Positions 36,609 through 47,029 of a stretch of DNA of 64,000 nucleotides are shown piece by piece. A program made the position numbers and the translations under genes. Origin of the DNA: Albidovulum sp. (GTDB taxonomy: Bacteria > Pseudomonadota > Alphaproteobacteria > Rhodobacterales > Rhodobacteraceae); the NCBI GenBank assembly GCA_028823855.1, contig JAPPFL010000080.1, forward strand, positions 1 through 64,000, written 5' to 3'. The stretch's first letter is position 1; each line of letters starts with the position of its first letter. The notes under the pieces are model-generated. The model saw only the letters and a program-made list of their open reading frames with translations. It did no database searches and was not told the origin of the DNA.

Positions 36609-38297
36609 CTAGCCAACCGCCTCGTCCTGCAGCCGCTCCCGCCAGGGAACAAGGCCCGACGGCACCGCGGCAATCAGCTTGCGCGTGTAGCCCTCTCGCG
36701 GGGATTTTAACACTTGACCAGTCGGCCCGGACTCAACTTCTCTCCCGTTGAACAGCACCACCGTCCGATCGGCGATGCTCTTCACAACGCCCAAGTCGTG
36801 ACTGATCATGAGTATCCCCAAGCCCTCGTCGGCACGGAGTCGTTCAAGCAGTTCCAGAATCTGCGCACGAACGGATACGTCCAGCGAAGCCACTGCCTCG
36901 TCGCAAACAACAAAGCGCGGGCGCGCGGCGAGTGCGCGAGCTATCGCCGCGCGTTGAAGCTGCCCGCCGGAAAGCTGGTTTGGCTGTCGTGAACCCAAGG
37001 CCGGATCGAGACCGACTTCATCCAAAAGCTCCTCTATCCGAGCTCGAGCCGACCGGCCGGTCAAGCCGAGATGTCGTCGTAGCGGATGGACCAGGGCCTC
37101 CTTGATCGCTCGACGCGGATTGAAGCTGGCCAGCGGGTCCTGAAAGACCATCTGGACCGTCGCGCGCTGTCCGCGGGGATCAAAAGGCGAACCATCTAGA
37201 ATTACCTCGCCACTCTCGGCTTTCTCCAAGCCGACGGTGATGCGGCCGAGCGTTGTCTTGCCGGAGCCGGACTCGCCAATCAGACCGACGATTTCGCCGG
37301 AACCTATTTTGAGCGTGACTCCGCTCAACGCCTGAACCCTGCCGCCCCCTCGAGCTGGAAAGCTACGATGGATCGACCGCAGCAAAAGCCCCTCCTTCGT
37401 CGTTTCCCGGCCCGGCTTCTGGACCGCCGGCGGCGCAGATGCCGACCTCGTGAAGGAAAGCGCGGTGCGCATCAATTCGCCTGTATAGGTCTTTTGCGGG
37501 CGCCGGGCGATTTCGCCGGCCGATCCGACCTCAATCAGTCGGCCCGTCCGCATGACCGCGATCCGGTCCCCGATCGAAGCGGCCAGCGCGAGGTCATGCG
37601 TGACGAAAATCATCGCGATGCTGCGTTCGTCAACCAGCTCCAGCAGCAAATCCAGGATTTGCGCCTGGACGGTCGCGTCGAGCGCGGTGGTCGGTTCGTC
37701 GGCCAGCAGAACCCGAGGATTGCCCGCCAGTGCGGCGGCGATTGCAATTCGCTGCTTCTGCCCGCCCGAAAGCTGGTGGGGATAGGCTCGCGCCCAGTTC
37801 TTGGCCTGCGGCCCACTGTGCGGCAAACCGACGCGGTCGAGCAGCTCTTCGGTGATCCCCCTCGCTTCGGCCGGCACTAGGCCACGGTGCGCGGCCGCCA
37901 CCTCGTCTATCTGGGATCCGACCGAGAGCACCGGATTGAGACTCGCTCCAGGGTTCTGAAACACCATCGAGATATGCCGGCCGGCGATGCCCCTTCTCCG
38001 GGAGCCCGGCACGAGGAGATTGCCATCGCGGCCTGAAAGGCGCATGTCGCCCTCCAGGGCTGTGCCTGCCGGAAGGAGTGCGGCGATGGCAAGGAGGGTC
38101 GCGCTTTTTCCCGAGCCGCTTTCGCCGATGAGCGACAGCACCTGGCCCTCATCCACGGAAAGCGAAAGGTTCGACACGGCCGTCACCGGCGAAGAACCCC
38201 TGCCCGGCGCCGGAAAGCGCACGCGCAGATCTGTCACCTTCAGGACAGCTCCATCGCCGGCGATGGGATTCGCTTCGTACGCAGCCGAGTCCGTCAT
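36609..38297 (-). CDS. Fused two-domain ABC ATPase, peptide/nickel (DppD-DppF) type
   Basis: A 562-residue protein with two complete ATPase domains: Walker A GESGSGKSATLL and GESGSGKTTLGR, signatures LSGGQKQRIAIAAAL and LSGGQLQRAAIARAL, Walker B VLLADEPTTALD and VVCDEAVASLD. Both halves keep the oligopeptide-type loop GRHISMVFQNPGASLNPVLS and QMVFQDPLASFNP. It overlaps the upstream permease gene by four bases. It powers the family-5 importer encoded by 38294-42140. The adjoining B6 genes suggest a substrate linked to pyridoxine catabolism. Confidence 0.93.
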   Translation of the reverse strand: MTDSAAYEANPIAGDGAVLKVTDLRVRFPAPGRGSSPVTAVSNLSLSVDEGQVLSLIGESGSGKSATLLAIAALLPAGTALEGDMRLSGRDGNLLVPGSRRRGIAGRHISMVFQNPGASLNPVLSVGSQIDEVAAAHRGLVPAEARGITEELLDRVGLPHSGPQAKNWARAYPHQLSGGQKQRIAIAAALAGNPRVLLADEPTTALDATVQAQILDLLLELVDERSIAMIFVTHDLALAASIGDRIAVMRTGRLIEVGSAGEIARRPQKTYTGELMRTALSFTRSASAPPAVQKPGRETTKEGLLLRSIHRSFPARGGGRVQALSGVTLKIGSGEIVGLIGESGSGKTTLGRITVGLEKAESGEVILDGSPFDPRGQRATVQMVFQDPLASFNPRRAIKEALVHPLRRHLGLTGRSARARIEELLDEVGLDPALGSRQPNQLSGGQLQRAAIARALAARPRFVVCDEAVASLDVSVRAQILELLERLRADEGLGILMISHDLGVVKSIADRTVVLFNGREVESGPTGQVLKSPREGYTRKLIAAVPSGLVPWRERLQDEAVG

Positions 38298-39130
38298 CGC
38301 CGATTGATCAAGCCGAACCGCGACGCCAGCCCGTCGCCGACCAACGTTACCGCCAGTACCGCCGTCGCGATGGCAATTCCGGGAATCGCCACGAGATACG
38401 GGGCGTTGCGCAGCAGCGCTCGGCCGTTGGCAATCATTCCGCCCCAGCTGTTGAGATTGGGATCGCTCAGGCCGAGAAACGCCAGCGCACTTTCGACCAG
38501 GATCGCTTCGCCGACCGTGATGCCGATCAACGCGACAACGGGCTGCAGGGCGCCGGGCAGCACCTCGTAGAAAGCTATTGCCAGGGGGACGCGTCCCGCA
38601 AGGCGGGCTGCATCTACGAACTCGGCCCTCTTTAGGCGCAGGACCTCGGCTCGAACCAGGCGCGCGGTGGCCGGCCAGGACGAAATCCCGATCGCAATCA
38701 CAACATTGGCCGCGGAGGCTCCTAGAACGCTAACGAGCGCCAGCGCCAGCAGAAAAGTCGGAACTGTCTGAAACGCCTCGGTGATACGCATCAGAAAGTC
38801 GTCGGTGAAACGGCCCAGGAACCCCGCAAGCGTGCCAACTAGAATTCCCACGCCGATGGCCGCGGCAGCGGCGGCAGCCCCAACCGCCATCGAAACGCGT
38901 GCGCCGTGCAGCAGTCCCGCTAGGACGTCTCGGCCCAGCTGATCCGTGCCAAGCGGAAAACGCGCATCCTGCAGTGGCGTGAGCAGTGGGCGCGCAACCA
39001 TGTCCAGTGGATCGCCCGGTGCAAGCCAGGAGGCGAAGATGGCCGCCAATATGACGGCGGACAACAGCGTCGCTCCCACCGCGCTTCCCGTCGAAACGCG
39101 TGGCACCGAGCCCTGCAGGTCGAGAGTCAA
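38294..39130 (-). CDS. ABC transporter permease, DppC type
   Basis: A 278-residue permease with six helices. An N-terminal helix (LLSAVILAAIFASWLAPGDP) is followed by DARFPLGTDQLGRDVLAGLL, the usual DppC opening, and the EAA loop EVLPGALQPVVALIGITVGE. It pairs with the DppB-type permease encoded upstream. The genes overlap by four bases at both ends. Confidence 0.92.
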   Translation of the reverse strand: MTLDLQGSVPRVSTGSAVGATLLSAVILAAIFASWLAPGDPLDMVARPLLTPLQDARFPLGTDQLGRDVLAGLLHGARVSMAVGAAAAAAAIGVGILVGTLAGFLGRFTDDFLMRITEAFQTVPTFLLALALVSVLGASAANVVIAIGISSWPATARLVRAEVLRLKRAEFVDAARLAGRVPLAIAFYEVLPGALQPVVALIGITVGEAILVESALAFLGLSDPNLNSWGGMIANGRALLRNAPYLVAIPGIAIATAVLAVTLVGDGLASRFGLINRR

Positions 39131-40137
39131 CTATCCAGCCCCGCATCTAGGCGCACGCGCGGATCAAGGAGCCTGTAAAGCAGGTCGATAACCACGTTGA
39201 CCGCCACAACCAGGACGGTTCCCGTCAGCAGGATGCCGGCAAGCAGTTGAAGGTCTCGCTGCAACACCGCTTCAAATGCCAGCGCTCCCAGTCCCGGGAT
39301 GGAAAAAACGGTCTCGATTACGATCGACCCGCCCAGCAAGGCCCCCGACTGCAGGCCGATCATCGTTACCACGGGCAGCAACGCGGGGCGCGCAATGTGC
39401 CGCAGGGCGATTCTCGACGCAGGCAGGCCGCGAGCGCGGGCAGCAAGCACCCAGCCGCTTGCATCGGTTTCGATCATCGCGCCCCTCATCAGCCGCACGT
39501 AAAGCGCCAGGTACGTTAGCGCGAGGGTGAACACCGGAAGAACAAGGTGCCACGCCACATCCAGCAACTCGCCAAAAAGGCTAAGGTCGGCGTCAAGCGT
39601 GGAAATCCCGCCTATGGGCAACCAGCGCAACTTCACCGCGAACAGGATGATTGCGAGCAAGCCCAGCCAAAATCCCGGCGTGGCGTTCAGTATCAACGCT
39701 CCCACGGTGATCGCAGCGTCCGTCGGGCCGCCGCGGCGCAACGCGGCGATGCCGCCCAGCAGAATGCCCATTGACGCAGACAGCAAGATTGCCGACACCA
39801 TCATCAGCAAAGTGTTTGGCAGCCTTTCCAAGATCACTGCGCCGACGTCCCGGGAAAACGCAACCGAATGGCCGAGATCCAGCTGCGCCAGCCGAATCGC
39901 GTAGGTCAGAAACCTTGTCCCGATGTTTCCTTCTAGCCCGTAGCGCTCCCTCAAATCGGCGGCGAACCCCGCGTCGCCGGACCCGATTCCTGCAAGATAG
40001 GCATCGACGGCATCGCCCTCGGCCATTTCTAGGAGAATGAAAACGCCCACGGCCACGAGCGCTAGAACCGGAAGCGCCTGGAGCACTCGACGTACCAGGA
40101 ACAGTCCCAGTGCCGTTCCTCTGCCTGTTTTGCTCAA
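39127..40137 (-). CDS. ABC transporter permease, DppB type
   Basis: A 336-residue permease with the typical N-terminal helix, the block YAIRLAQLDLGHSVAFSRDV and the EAA loop ASRIALRHIARPALLPVVTM. IETVFSIPGLGALAFEAVLQ near the end is diagnostic of the DppB family. It lies 390 bp downstream of the solute-binding protein gene. Confidence 0.92.
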   Translation of the reverse strand: MSKTGRGTALGLFLVRRVLQALPVLALVAVGVFILLEMAEGDAVDAYLAGIGSGDAGFAADLRERYGLEGNIGTRFLTYAIRLAQLDLGHSVAFSRDVGAVILERLPNTLLMMVSAILLSASMGILLGGIAALRRGGPTDAAITVGALILNATPGFWLGLLAIILFAVKLRWLPIGGISTLDADLSLFGELLDVAWHLVLPVFTLALTYLALYVRLMRGAMIETDASGWVLAARARGLPASRIALRHIARPALLPVVTMIGLQSGALLGGSIVIETVFSIPGLGALAFEAVLQRDLQLLAGILLTGTVLVVAVNVVIDLLYRLLDPRVRLDAGLDS

Positions 40138-40529
40138 CTAGATGATGAACATCGCGGCCGGCAGCTCGACATCCGCCGGCGAACGCATCAAGGCCGCTGC
40201 GTAAAATTTGCGGCGGCGCCGCACCGAATATCTCGGCAGTCTACTCGCCGCGTATATGAAGGCGCCAGTGCGCGCGCCGGCGCATGCCCTCGATAAGCCT
40301 CGAAAGCGGCAATGCCGTCTCAACGTCAATCCTCGCTCGCTCCACTCGAACCAGCCGCGGCTCCCCGAGGCGCCCGGCCCCTTCGATGGCTGACCAAACC
40401 TAGCCGGACCGCGCCCAAAGAGAGCGCGGGCCGGACCGGAGGCTGCAAGTCTCCCGGTGCATGGCATTCATGCGACGGGATCTGGCAAGGGCGGCCCAGC
40501 GGTCGATCCCGCCGGGCCGCAAGCCGGCG
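40138..40529. other. Gene-free gap inside the ABC operon
   Basis: This 392-bp gap separates the binding-protein gene from the permease genes. No coding frame is convincing. It may lower expression of the membrane parts relative to the binding protein, but no clear hairpin stands out. Confidence 0.4.
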
Positions 40530-42140
40530 TCATTGACCGTCTGCAATCCAAATATCGGACCAGTTGGCCGTCGCCCATCTCGGATTGTTTGCCACGTTCT
40601 GGACCTCGTCCCTCGCTACGGTGACAAACGTGAAGTGGGTCAGAAAGATGATCGGCAGATCCTCGGTGGCTAGACGCTGGAAATCCTTGTAGACCGCAAT
40701 GCGCTCGTCGGGATCCAGGGTGGACTGGCCTGCCGAAATCAGGTCGTTCATTGCGGCGCTGTCGTAGCCCCACTGATTGGCGAAGGGCACGCCCGCGTCC
40801 AATCCGCCTTGGTAAAGGATCGTCGTCGAAATGGCTGGGTCGTTCCGCCAGACCGGCGAGCCGATGGCAAGGTCGTAATCGTGGTCGGTATACACCGCCC
40901 TTATGTGGCCGCCTGGGTCGGCTGTCACGATTTCGACGTCGATTCCGACGGCCCCTAAAGCCTGACGCACGTAATCCCCCGTTGCGCGCGTCTGCTGGAA
41001 CCACGGGGCGGGACGAAGCCGCACGCTGAACCGGGCGCCGTCGTCGCCTCGCGGATACCCGGCCTCATCGAGCAGCTCCTCTGCGCGCGCCGGATCAAAG
41101 GCGTAGGCCGGCACGTCATCGGTGAAGAATTCGCCCGCCGTGGGCGGAACGGGACCGATTGCCGAGGTCGCGAAGCCAAGAAACACGACATCGACCAAGA
41201 AGTCTCTGTCAACTGCGTGGGCGATGGCCTTGCGGACAAGAGGATTTGCGAGCTCTTCGCGCCGATTGTTGATGTCGAGCGTGATATTATAGGTGATGCC
41301 TTCGTAACCTCCGGGAATCACGCTAATGCCGTCAATGGCGTCAAGTCGCGCCATGTCCGTAAGCGGTACCGCGGAGAACGCGGTAACGTGGATGTCGCCA
41401 GTCTCCAGCGCAGCGGCCTTCGCACCGGGGTCCGGCAGCACGCGGTACACGATCTGGTCAAGATACGGCTGTCCCTCGGCCCAATAGTTCTCGTTGCGGG
41501 TCAGGCGGTAAAATTCTCCCGGCTTGTGCTCGTCGAAAAGGAACGGCCCCGTTCCGACTGGCGCCGAGTTGTAGGGAGATTCAGCAAGATCCTGCCCTTC
41601 CAGGAGATGCTTCGGCAGTACGGCCGTCACCGCCGGAATCGCGTTCTCGATCAGCTGGCCCGGCGTGGGCTCGGAAAAATTGAAAACGGCCGTCAGTTCG
41701 TCGGGGGTGTCCACGGAAACGAGATTCCGGAAAATCTGCCGTCCTATGTTTTGCCGCGCTTTCCATACCTCCATGGCCGAAAACGCCACGTCGGCCGACG
41801 TGAATGGCTCGCCGTCCGACCACTCGACGTCCGGGCGCAGGTTGACCGTGAACGACAGGCCGTCGTCAGACGCCTCCCAACTCTCCGCCAGCAACGGCCT
41901 AAGCCCGGTGTCGTAGTCCATTTCAGCCAGCGGCTCCACAACCTTGGACGTTATGAAGAACACTCCGTTCGATGCGACAATTGCAGGATTCAAGTTGCGT
42001 GGCTCGGTGTCGTTCGCCACTAGAAGCGTGCCGCCCGCCACCGGAGCGTCCTGCGCCAATGCCGCGGCCCCCGCATAGGCGGTCGCCACGATCGCGACCG
42101 CGATCCCGGTACGGCAACTACTCAGTATTGATGGGGTCAT
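40530..42140 (-). CDS. ABC transporter solute-binding protein, family 5 (DppA type)
   Basis: A 536-residue periplasmic protein. The signal peptide is TGIAVAIVATAYAGAAALAQ. Family-5 motifs include GGTLLVANDTEPRNLNPAIV, LAESWEASDDGLSFTVNLRP with DVEWSDGEPFTSADVAFS, and LVRKAIAHAVDRDFLVDVVF. Family members bind peptides, nickel, opines and other organic solutes. The ATG at 42140 follows AAGGA. It is 44 bp downstream of the pyridoxal dehydrogenase gene, so a ligand from B6 metabolism or a host-derived solute is a reasonable guess. Confidence 0.92.
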   Translation of the reverse strand: MTPSILSSCRTGIAVAIVATAYAGAAALAQDAPVAGGTLLVANDTEPRNLNPAIVASNGVFFITSKVVEPLAEMDYDTGLRPLLAESWEASDDGLSFTVNLRPDVEWSDGEPFTSADVAFSAMEVWKARQNIGRQIFRNLVSVDTPDELTAVFNFSEPTPGQLIENAIPAVTAVLPKHLLEGQDLAESPYNSAPVGTGPFLFDEHKPGEFYRLTRNENYWAEGQPYLDQIVYRVLPDPGAKAAALETGDIHVTAFSAVPLTDMARLDAIDGISVIPGGYEGITYNITLDINNRREELANPLVRKAIAHAVDRDFLVDVVFLGFATSAIGPVPPTAGEFFTDDVPAYAFDPARAEELLDEAGYPRGDDGARFSVRLRPAPWFQQTRATGDYVRQALGAVGIDVEIVTADPGGHIRAVYTDHDYDLAIGSPVWRNDPAISTTILYQGGLDAGVPFANQWGYDSAAMNDLISAGQSTLDPDERIAVYKDFQRLATEDLPIIFLTHFTFVTVARDEVQNVANNPRWATANWSDIWIADGQ

Positions 42141-42184
42141 CGTCTTTTTCCTTCCAGTTGTCAGGTCTAGCGTTGTCACTAGCT

Positions 42185-42967
<783 letters not shown>

Positions 42968-42979
42968 TCACCTGCGCGG

Positions 42980-44158
42980 CTAGCCGCTCGCATCGATCCT
43001 CGACTGCGCAGCGACGAGCCCCGAACCGACGTCAACGTCAACGCCCGTTGCAGCCATGGCGCCGCCAAGCGCCGCGATTGCAATCAGCGCGTACATCGGC
43101 TGCGCGCTCGGCCCCATGTGGCCGATGCGGATCAGCTTCCCCTCGGTGTCGCCGCGCCCCGCGGACAGCATCACGCCGTATCGGGTCCGTGCGACCGCGA
43201 TAATTTTCGCCGCGTCGGCGCCTTGCGGCATCTTCACGGCGGTGGTTGTTGGCGAGGCGATCTCCTCGCGCGCCGGCCAGATATCCAGGCCCATCGCGCG
43301 CACGCCGTCCCGGCAGGCCGCGGCGGTCAGGTCATGACGCGCCCACACCCTCTCCGGGCCTTCGTTCAAGTAGCGATCAAGCGCGGCATCCAGTCCGTTG
43401 ACTTCGGAGACGGAGGGAGTGAACGGAAACGGCTCCGTGCTCTTCCAGGCGTGGCGCCAGTCCGTGAGACTGAGCATTGACGCAGTGGGCGCGTCGGGAT
43501 TGGAATCGATCTTGTCCCAGGCCTCGCTCGAGACGGCCGCGAGTGAAAGGGCGGGCGGGCATCCCAGGCACTTGTTGGGACCGGTCACGTACACGCCGGC
43601 CCGGCAGGCGCCCGGCGTCGTCCGCATCCCCCCCCACGACGAAACCGCATCCACGATCAGCAGCGCTCCCGCTTCCGCAACCACCTCGCCAATGGCATCG
43701 ACATCGTTCAACGTGCCCGAAGGCGTGTCGTGGTGGCAAGCCGCAACGACCTTGATCTCAGGATGGTCTTTCAGGAACGCCTGCACGGCTTCAGGCTCTA
43801 CGCACTCGTCGTAGGGAACCTCGATCTCTTCAACTTTGGCCGCGTAGCGCGCGGCCCAGTAGCCGAACCCCTTGCCGTATACGCCCGATGCAAGGTTCAG
43901 CACGCAATCGTCCTTCGCGATGAGGGATGCCGCCGTCGCCTCCAGGGCAAGAACGGGCTCGCCATGCAGAATAAGGGGCGGCTCCGGGGTGGCCATCGCC
44001 TTCTGCGCCTTTAGGGCGGCCTTCTCGTAGACCAGCTGAAACGCGGGATCGTAGTCGTAGATCACGGTCGAGGCCAAGGCGCGCAACACTTCGGGGTACG
44101 CGTCGACCGGCCCGGAAGTCAGCGTGAATGCCGGCGGAGACTCCTTTGGATAGCGCAT
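42980..44158 (-). CDS. Pyridoxamine-pyruvate aminotransferase
   Basis: A 392-residue class V aminotransferase. It converts pyridoxamine plus pyruvate to pyridoxal plus alanine, using pyridoxamine as a substrate rather than a bound cofactor. The Schiff-base lysine is Lys196 in VTGPNKCLG, and Glu67 in ILHGEPVLALE occupies the place of the M. loti enzyme's Glu68, which I recall as blocking the PLP phosphate site. The start FTLTSGPVDAYPEVLRAL, GVYGKGFGYWAARYA and the end RIGHMGPSAQPMYALIAIAA match that enzyme rather than ordinary serine-glyoxylate aminotransferases. It lies between the lactonase and dehydrogenase genes. Confidence 0.85.
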   Translation of the reverse strand: MRYPKESPPAFTLTSGPVDAYPEVLRALASTVIYDYDPAFQLVYEKAALKAQKAMATPEPPLILHGEPVLALEATAASLIAKDDCVLNLASGVYGKGFGYWAARYAAKVEEIEVPYDECVEPEAVQAFLKDHPEIKVVAACHHDTPSGTLNDVDAIGEVVAEAGALLIVDAVSSWGGMRTTPGACRAGVYVTGPNKCLGCPPALSLAAVSSEAWDKIDSNPDAPTASMLSLTDWRHAWKSTEPFPFTPSVSEVNGLDAALDRYLNEGPERVWARHDLTAAACRDGVRAMGLDIWPAREEIASPTTTAVKMPQGADAAKIIAVARTRYGVMLSAGRGDTEGKLIRIGHMGPSAQPMYALIAIAALGGAMAATGVDVDVGSGLVAAQSRIDASG

Positions 44159-44170
44159 TTTTTCATCCCC

Positions 44171-44980
<810 letters not shown>

Positions 44981-45005
44981 TTATTCCCCCTTCAATATCA
45001 GAATC

Positions 45006-45941
45006 TCAGCGCTTTCCTCGTTCGTAAGGCAAACCCAGCGCGGCCGGCAGCCGCGCCCTGCGGCCGAATGCGACCAGTATAACGATTACCGCGGCGAAGG
45101 GAAGCATTTGGATCACGTCCGTAGGTATGTTGGAACCCGCCACCTGCAAAGCGGTGGTCAGCGAAAGGGCCGCTCCGAACACCAGCGCCGCGATCAGCAC
45201 CCACAGCGGGCGTCCCCGCGCAAGCATTGCAAGTACGATGCCGATGAATCCCGCCCCGCCAGTCATGAATGGTATGAAGGTGCCGGCTCCCACATTTGCC
45301 AGATAGGCGCCTCCCAACCCCGCCATAGCGCCGGTAAAGAGCACTGCGGCGCTCCGCAGCAGAACCACATGCCCGCCCGCAACATCCAGCGCGGCGGGCT
45401 TCTCGCCGGCCGCGCGCAGGGTAAGCCCGAGATTGGTGCGCCGATAGGCGAAGGCGAGAACAACAACCATCGCGAGCGCGAGATAGACGATCGGATGTCG
45501 GCCGAAGAATGACGGCCCGATCACCGGCAGATCGGTCAAAAGAGGTATATCGACGCGCGCCGGAGCCGGAAGCCTCGGGTAGGTGCGGGAAAACTGGAAA
45601 TGGTGCAGCAGCGCCGTCAGGCCCTCGGCGCCGAGCGTAAGCCCTATGCCAATTACGATCTGGTTCAATCCGATGCGAATGCACAGCAGCGCCATAACGA
45701 TCGCCACTAGGACTCCTCCGGCGATTCCTCCAAGAAATCCCAACCAAATTGATTCGAGGGCCCACGCCGCCCAGAACCCGGCGTAAGCCCCGGCCAGCAT
45801 CATTCCCTCGATCCCGATGTTCAGCACGCCCGCCTTCTCGGACATCTGCTCGCCTAGGCCGGCAAGAAGCAAAGGGACGCCCGCCACGATCATGCCCGTC
45901 AGTAGCGAGGACAGGAACACCGGAGTCAGCAGCGCTTCCAT
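45006..45941 (-). CDS. ABC transporter permease, BMP/nucleoside type (second permease)
   Basis: A 311-residue permease of the BPD_transp_2 group with about nine helices. EKAGVLNIGIEGMMLAGAYA and NPTDVIQ-like SNIPTDVIQMLPFAAVIVIL are diagnostic of nucleoside/BMP-type systems. It starts two bases after the end of the first permease gene, allowing tight coupling. The lactonase gene follows 28 bp downstream, so transport and B6 degradation share a transcript. Confidence 0.92.
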   Translation of the reverse strand: MEALLTPVFLSSLLTGMIVAGVPLLLAGLGEQMSEKAGVLNIGIEGMMLAGAYAGFWAAWALESIWLGFLGGIAGGVLVAIVMALLCIRIGLNQIVIGIGLTLGAEGLTALLHHFQFSRTYPRLPAPARVDIPLLTDLPVIGPSFFGRHPIVYLALAMVVVLAFAYRRTNLGLTLRAAGEKPAALDVAGGHVVLLRSAAVLFTGAMAGLGGAYLANVGAGTFIPFMTGGAGFIGIVLAMLARGRPLWVLIAALVFGAALSLTTALQVAGSNIPTDVIQMLPFAAVIVILVAFGRRARLPAALGLPYERGKR

Positions 45942-45943
45942 CG

Positions 45944-47029
45944 CTATCCCGCCTTTCGCATGCGATGGTGGAGGTGGTGTTCGGCAATGCCGAAGAAGAT
46001 CAGCATGCTTGCGACCAGCACCAAGGTGAAGGTCTGCGGGACGCCCAGTCTGCGGGCGGCGCTTTCGCTGCCAATCAACAAAACCGAATAGAGGAATATC
46101 AGCGCGATCGTCGCAACGCCGTGAAATCGCGCCAGGAAGACCAGCGGAATCACCATCAGCCCGTATGCCGGGTTCCAGTCGGCGCGCACGTTTCCGTTAA
46201 CGCCGAGAATCTCGCTGGCTCCGGCCAGCCCGGCAAATCCGGCCGAAAGCGCGAAGGTAGCCACTGTAAGCTGCGGCACCGACAGGCCGAAATGGGATGC
46301 GGCGCGCACGTTCGCGCCGACAGTTCGCAGCCGAAGGCCAAACGCCGTTCGATTCATCGCCACATGCACGGCGAGCACGGCAATCAGGCCGATAATCAAG
46401 CCGGAGGACACGGTTGTGTCGAAGAGTCGCGGCAATCGGTCGGGAACCGGCAACGTTCGCGTTTGCGGCACGGTGGTGCCCGGATCAAGAAACACGAGCT
46501 TCACGAGTGCGTTCGCGAGCGAAATCCCCAGAAACGTCGTCATCAGGGTCGTGATGATCTCGTTCACCCCCTGGTAGGCCTTCAGGAGGGCGGGCAGCAC
46601 CGACCATAGCGCCCCGACAACGCCCGCGAGCGCAAAGCCAAGCAGCAGCACGAGCCAGCCCGGCAGCAGACCGTGGATCGCCGGGGCCAAAGCCGCCGAC
46701 GCAACGGCGCCAAGCAGGAACTGCCCGTCAACGCCCAGGTTCCAGATGCCGGCCCGGAACGCCACTATCAACCCGGCGGCGAGAAGCAGCAGCGGCGCCG
46801 TGCGCGTGAGAGATTGGCTAAGTCCGAGCCCGGACAACAGGCCCCGGCGCAGCACGTATCCGTAGTAGGCCAGGGGATCCACGCCGACTGCGAGCAGTAT
46901 CAGCGAGGAACACACCAGAGCGGCCAAGATCGGGCCCAATGTCAAAAGAAGAATCGGTCCGTACCGTGCCAAGGCGCCGGGCCTGTGAAGCAACTCCCCG
47001 GATTCCAGGTCGGCTTCGGCGTCGCTCAC
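45944..47029 (-). CDS. ABC transporter permease, BMP/nucleoside type (first permease)
   Basis: A 361-residue permease from a GTG at 47029 that overlaps the ATPase stop (GTGA) and has GGAGG seven bases upstream. The conserved stretches are FRAGIWNLGVDGQFLLGAVA and YQGVNEIITTLMTTFLGISL, typical of the larger BMP-type permease, with about ten helices. It forms the membrane channel with the product of 45006-45941. Confidence 0.92.
   Translation of the reverse strand: MSDAEADLESGELLHRPGALARYGPILLLTLGPILAALVCSSLILLAVGVDPLAYYGYVLRRGLLSGLGLSQSLTRTAPLLLLAAGLIVAFRAGIWNLGVDGQFLLGAVASAALAPAIHGLLPGWLVLLLGFALAGVVGALWSVLPALLKAYQGVNEIITTLMTTFLGISLANALVKLVFLDPGTTVPQTRTLPVPDRLPRLFDTTVSSGLIIGLIAVLAVHVAMNRTAFGLRLRTVGANVRAASHFGLSVPQLTVATFALSAGFAGLAGASEILGVNGNVRADWNPAYGLMVIPLVFLARFHGVATIALIFLYSVLLIGSESAARRLGVPQTFTLVLVASMLIFFGIAEHHLHHRMRKAG

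Noticed and set aside
41217-42023. A 268-codon plus-strand frame opposite the family-5 binding protein.
   Set aside because: Antisense shadow of a clear solute-binding protein; no start site or family pattern.
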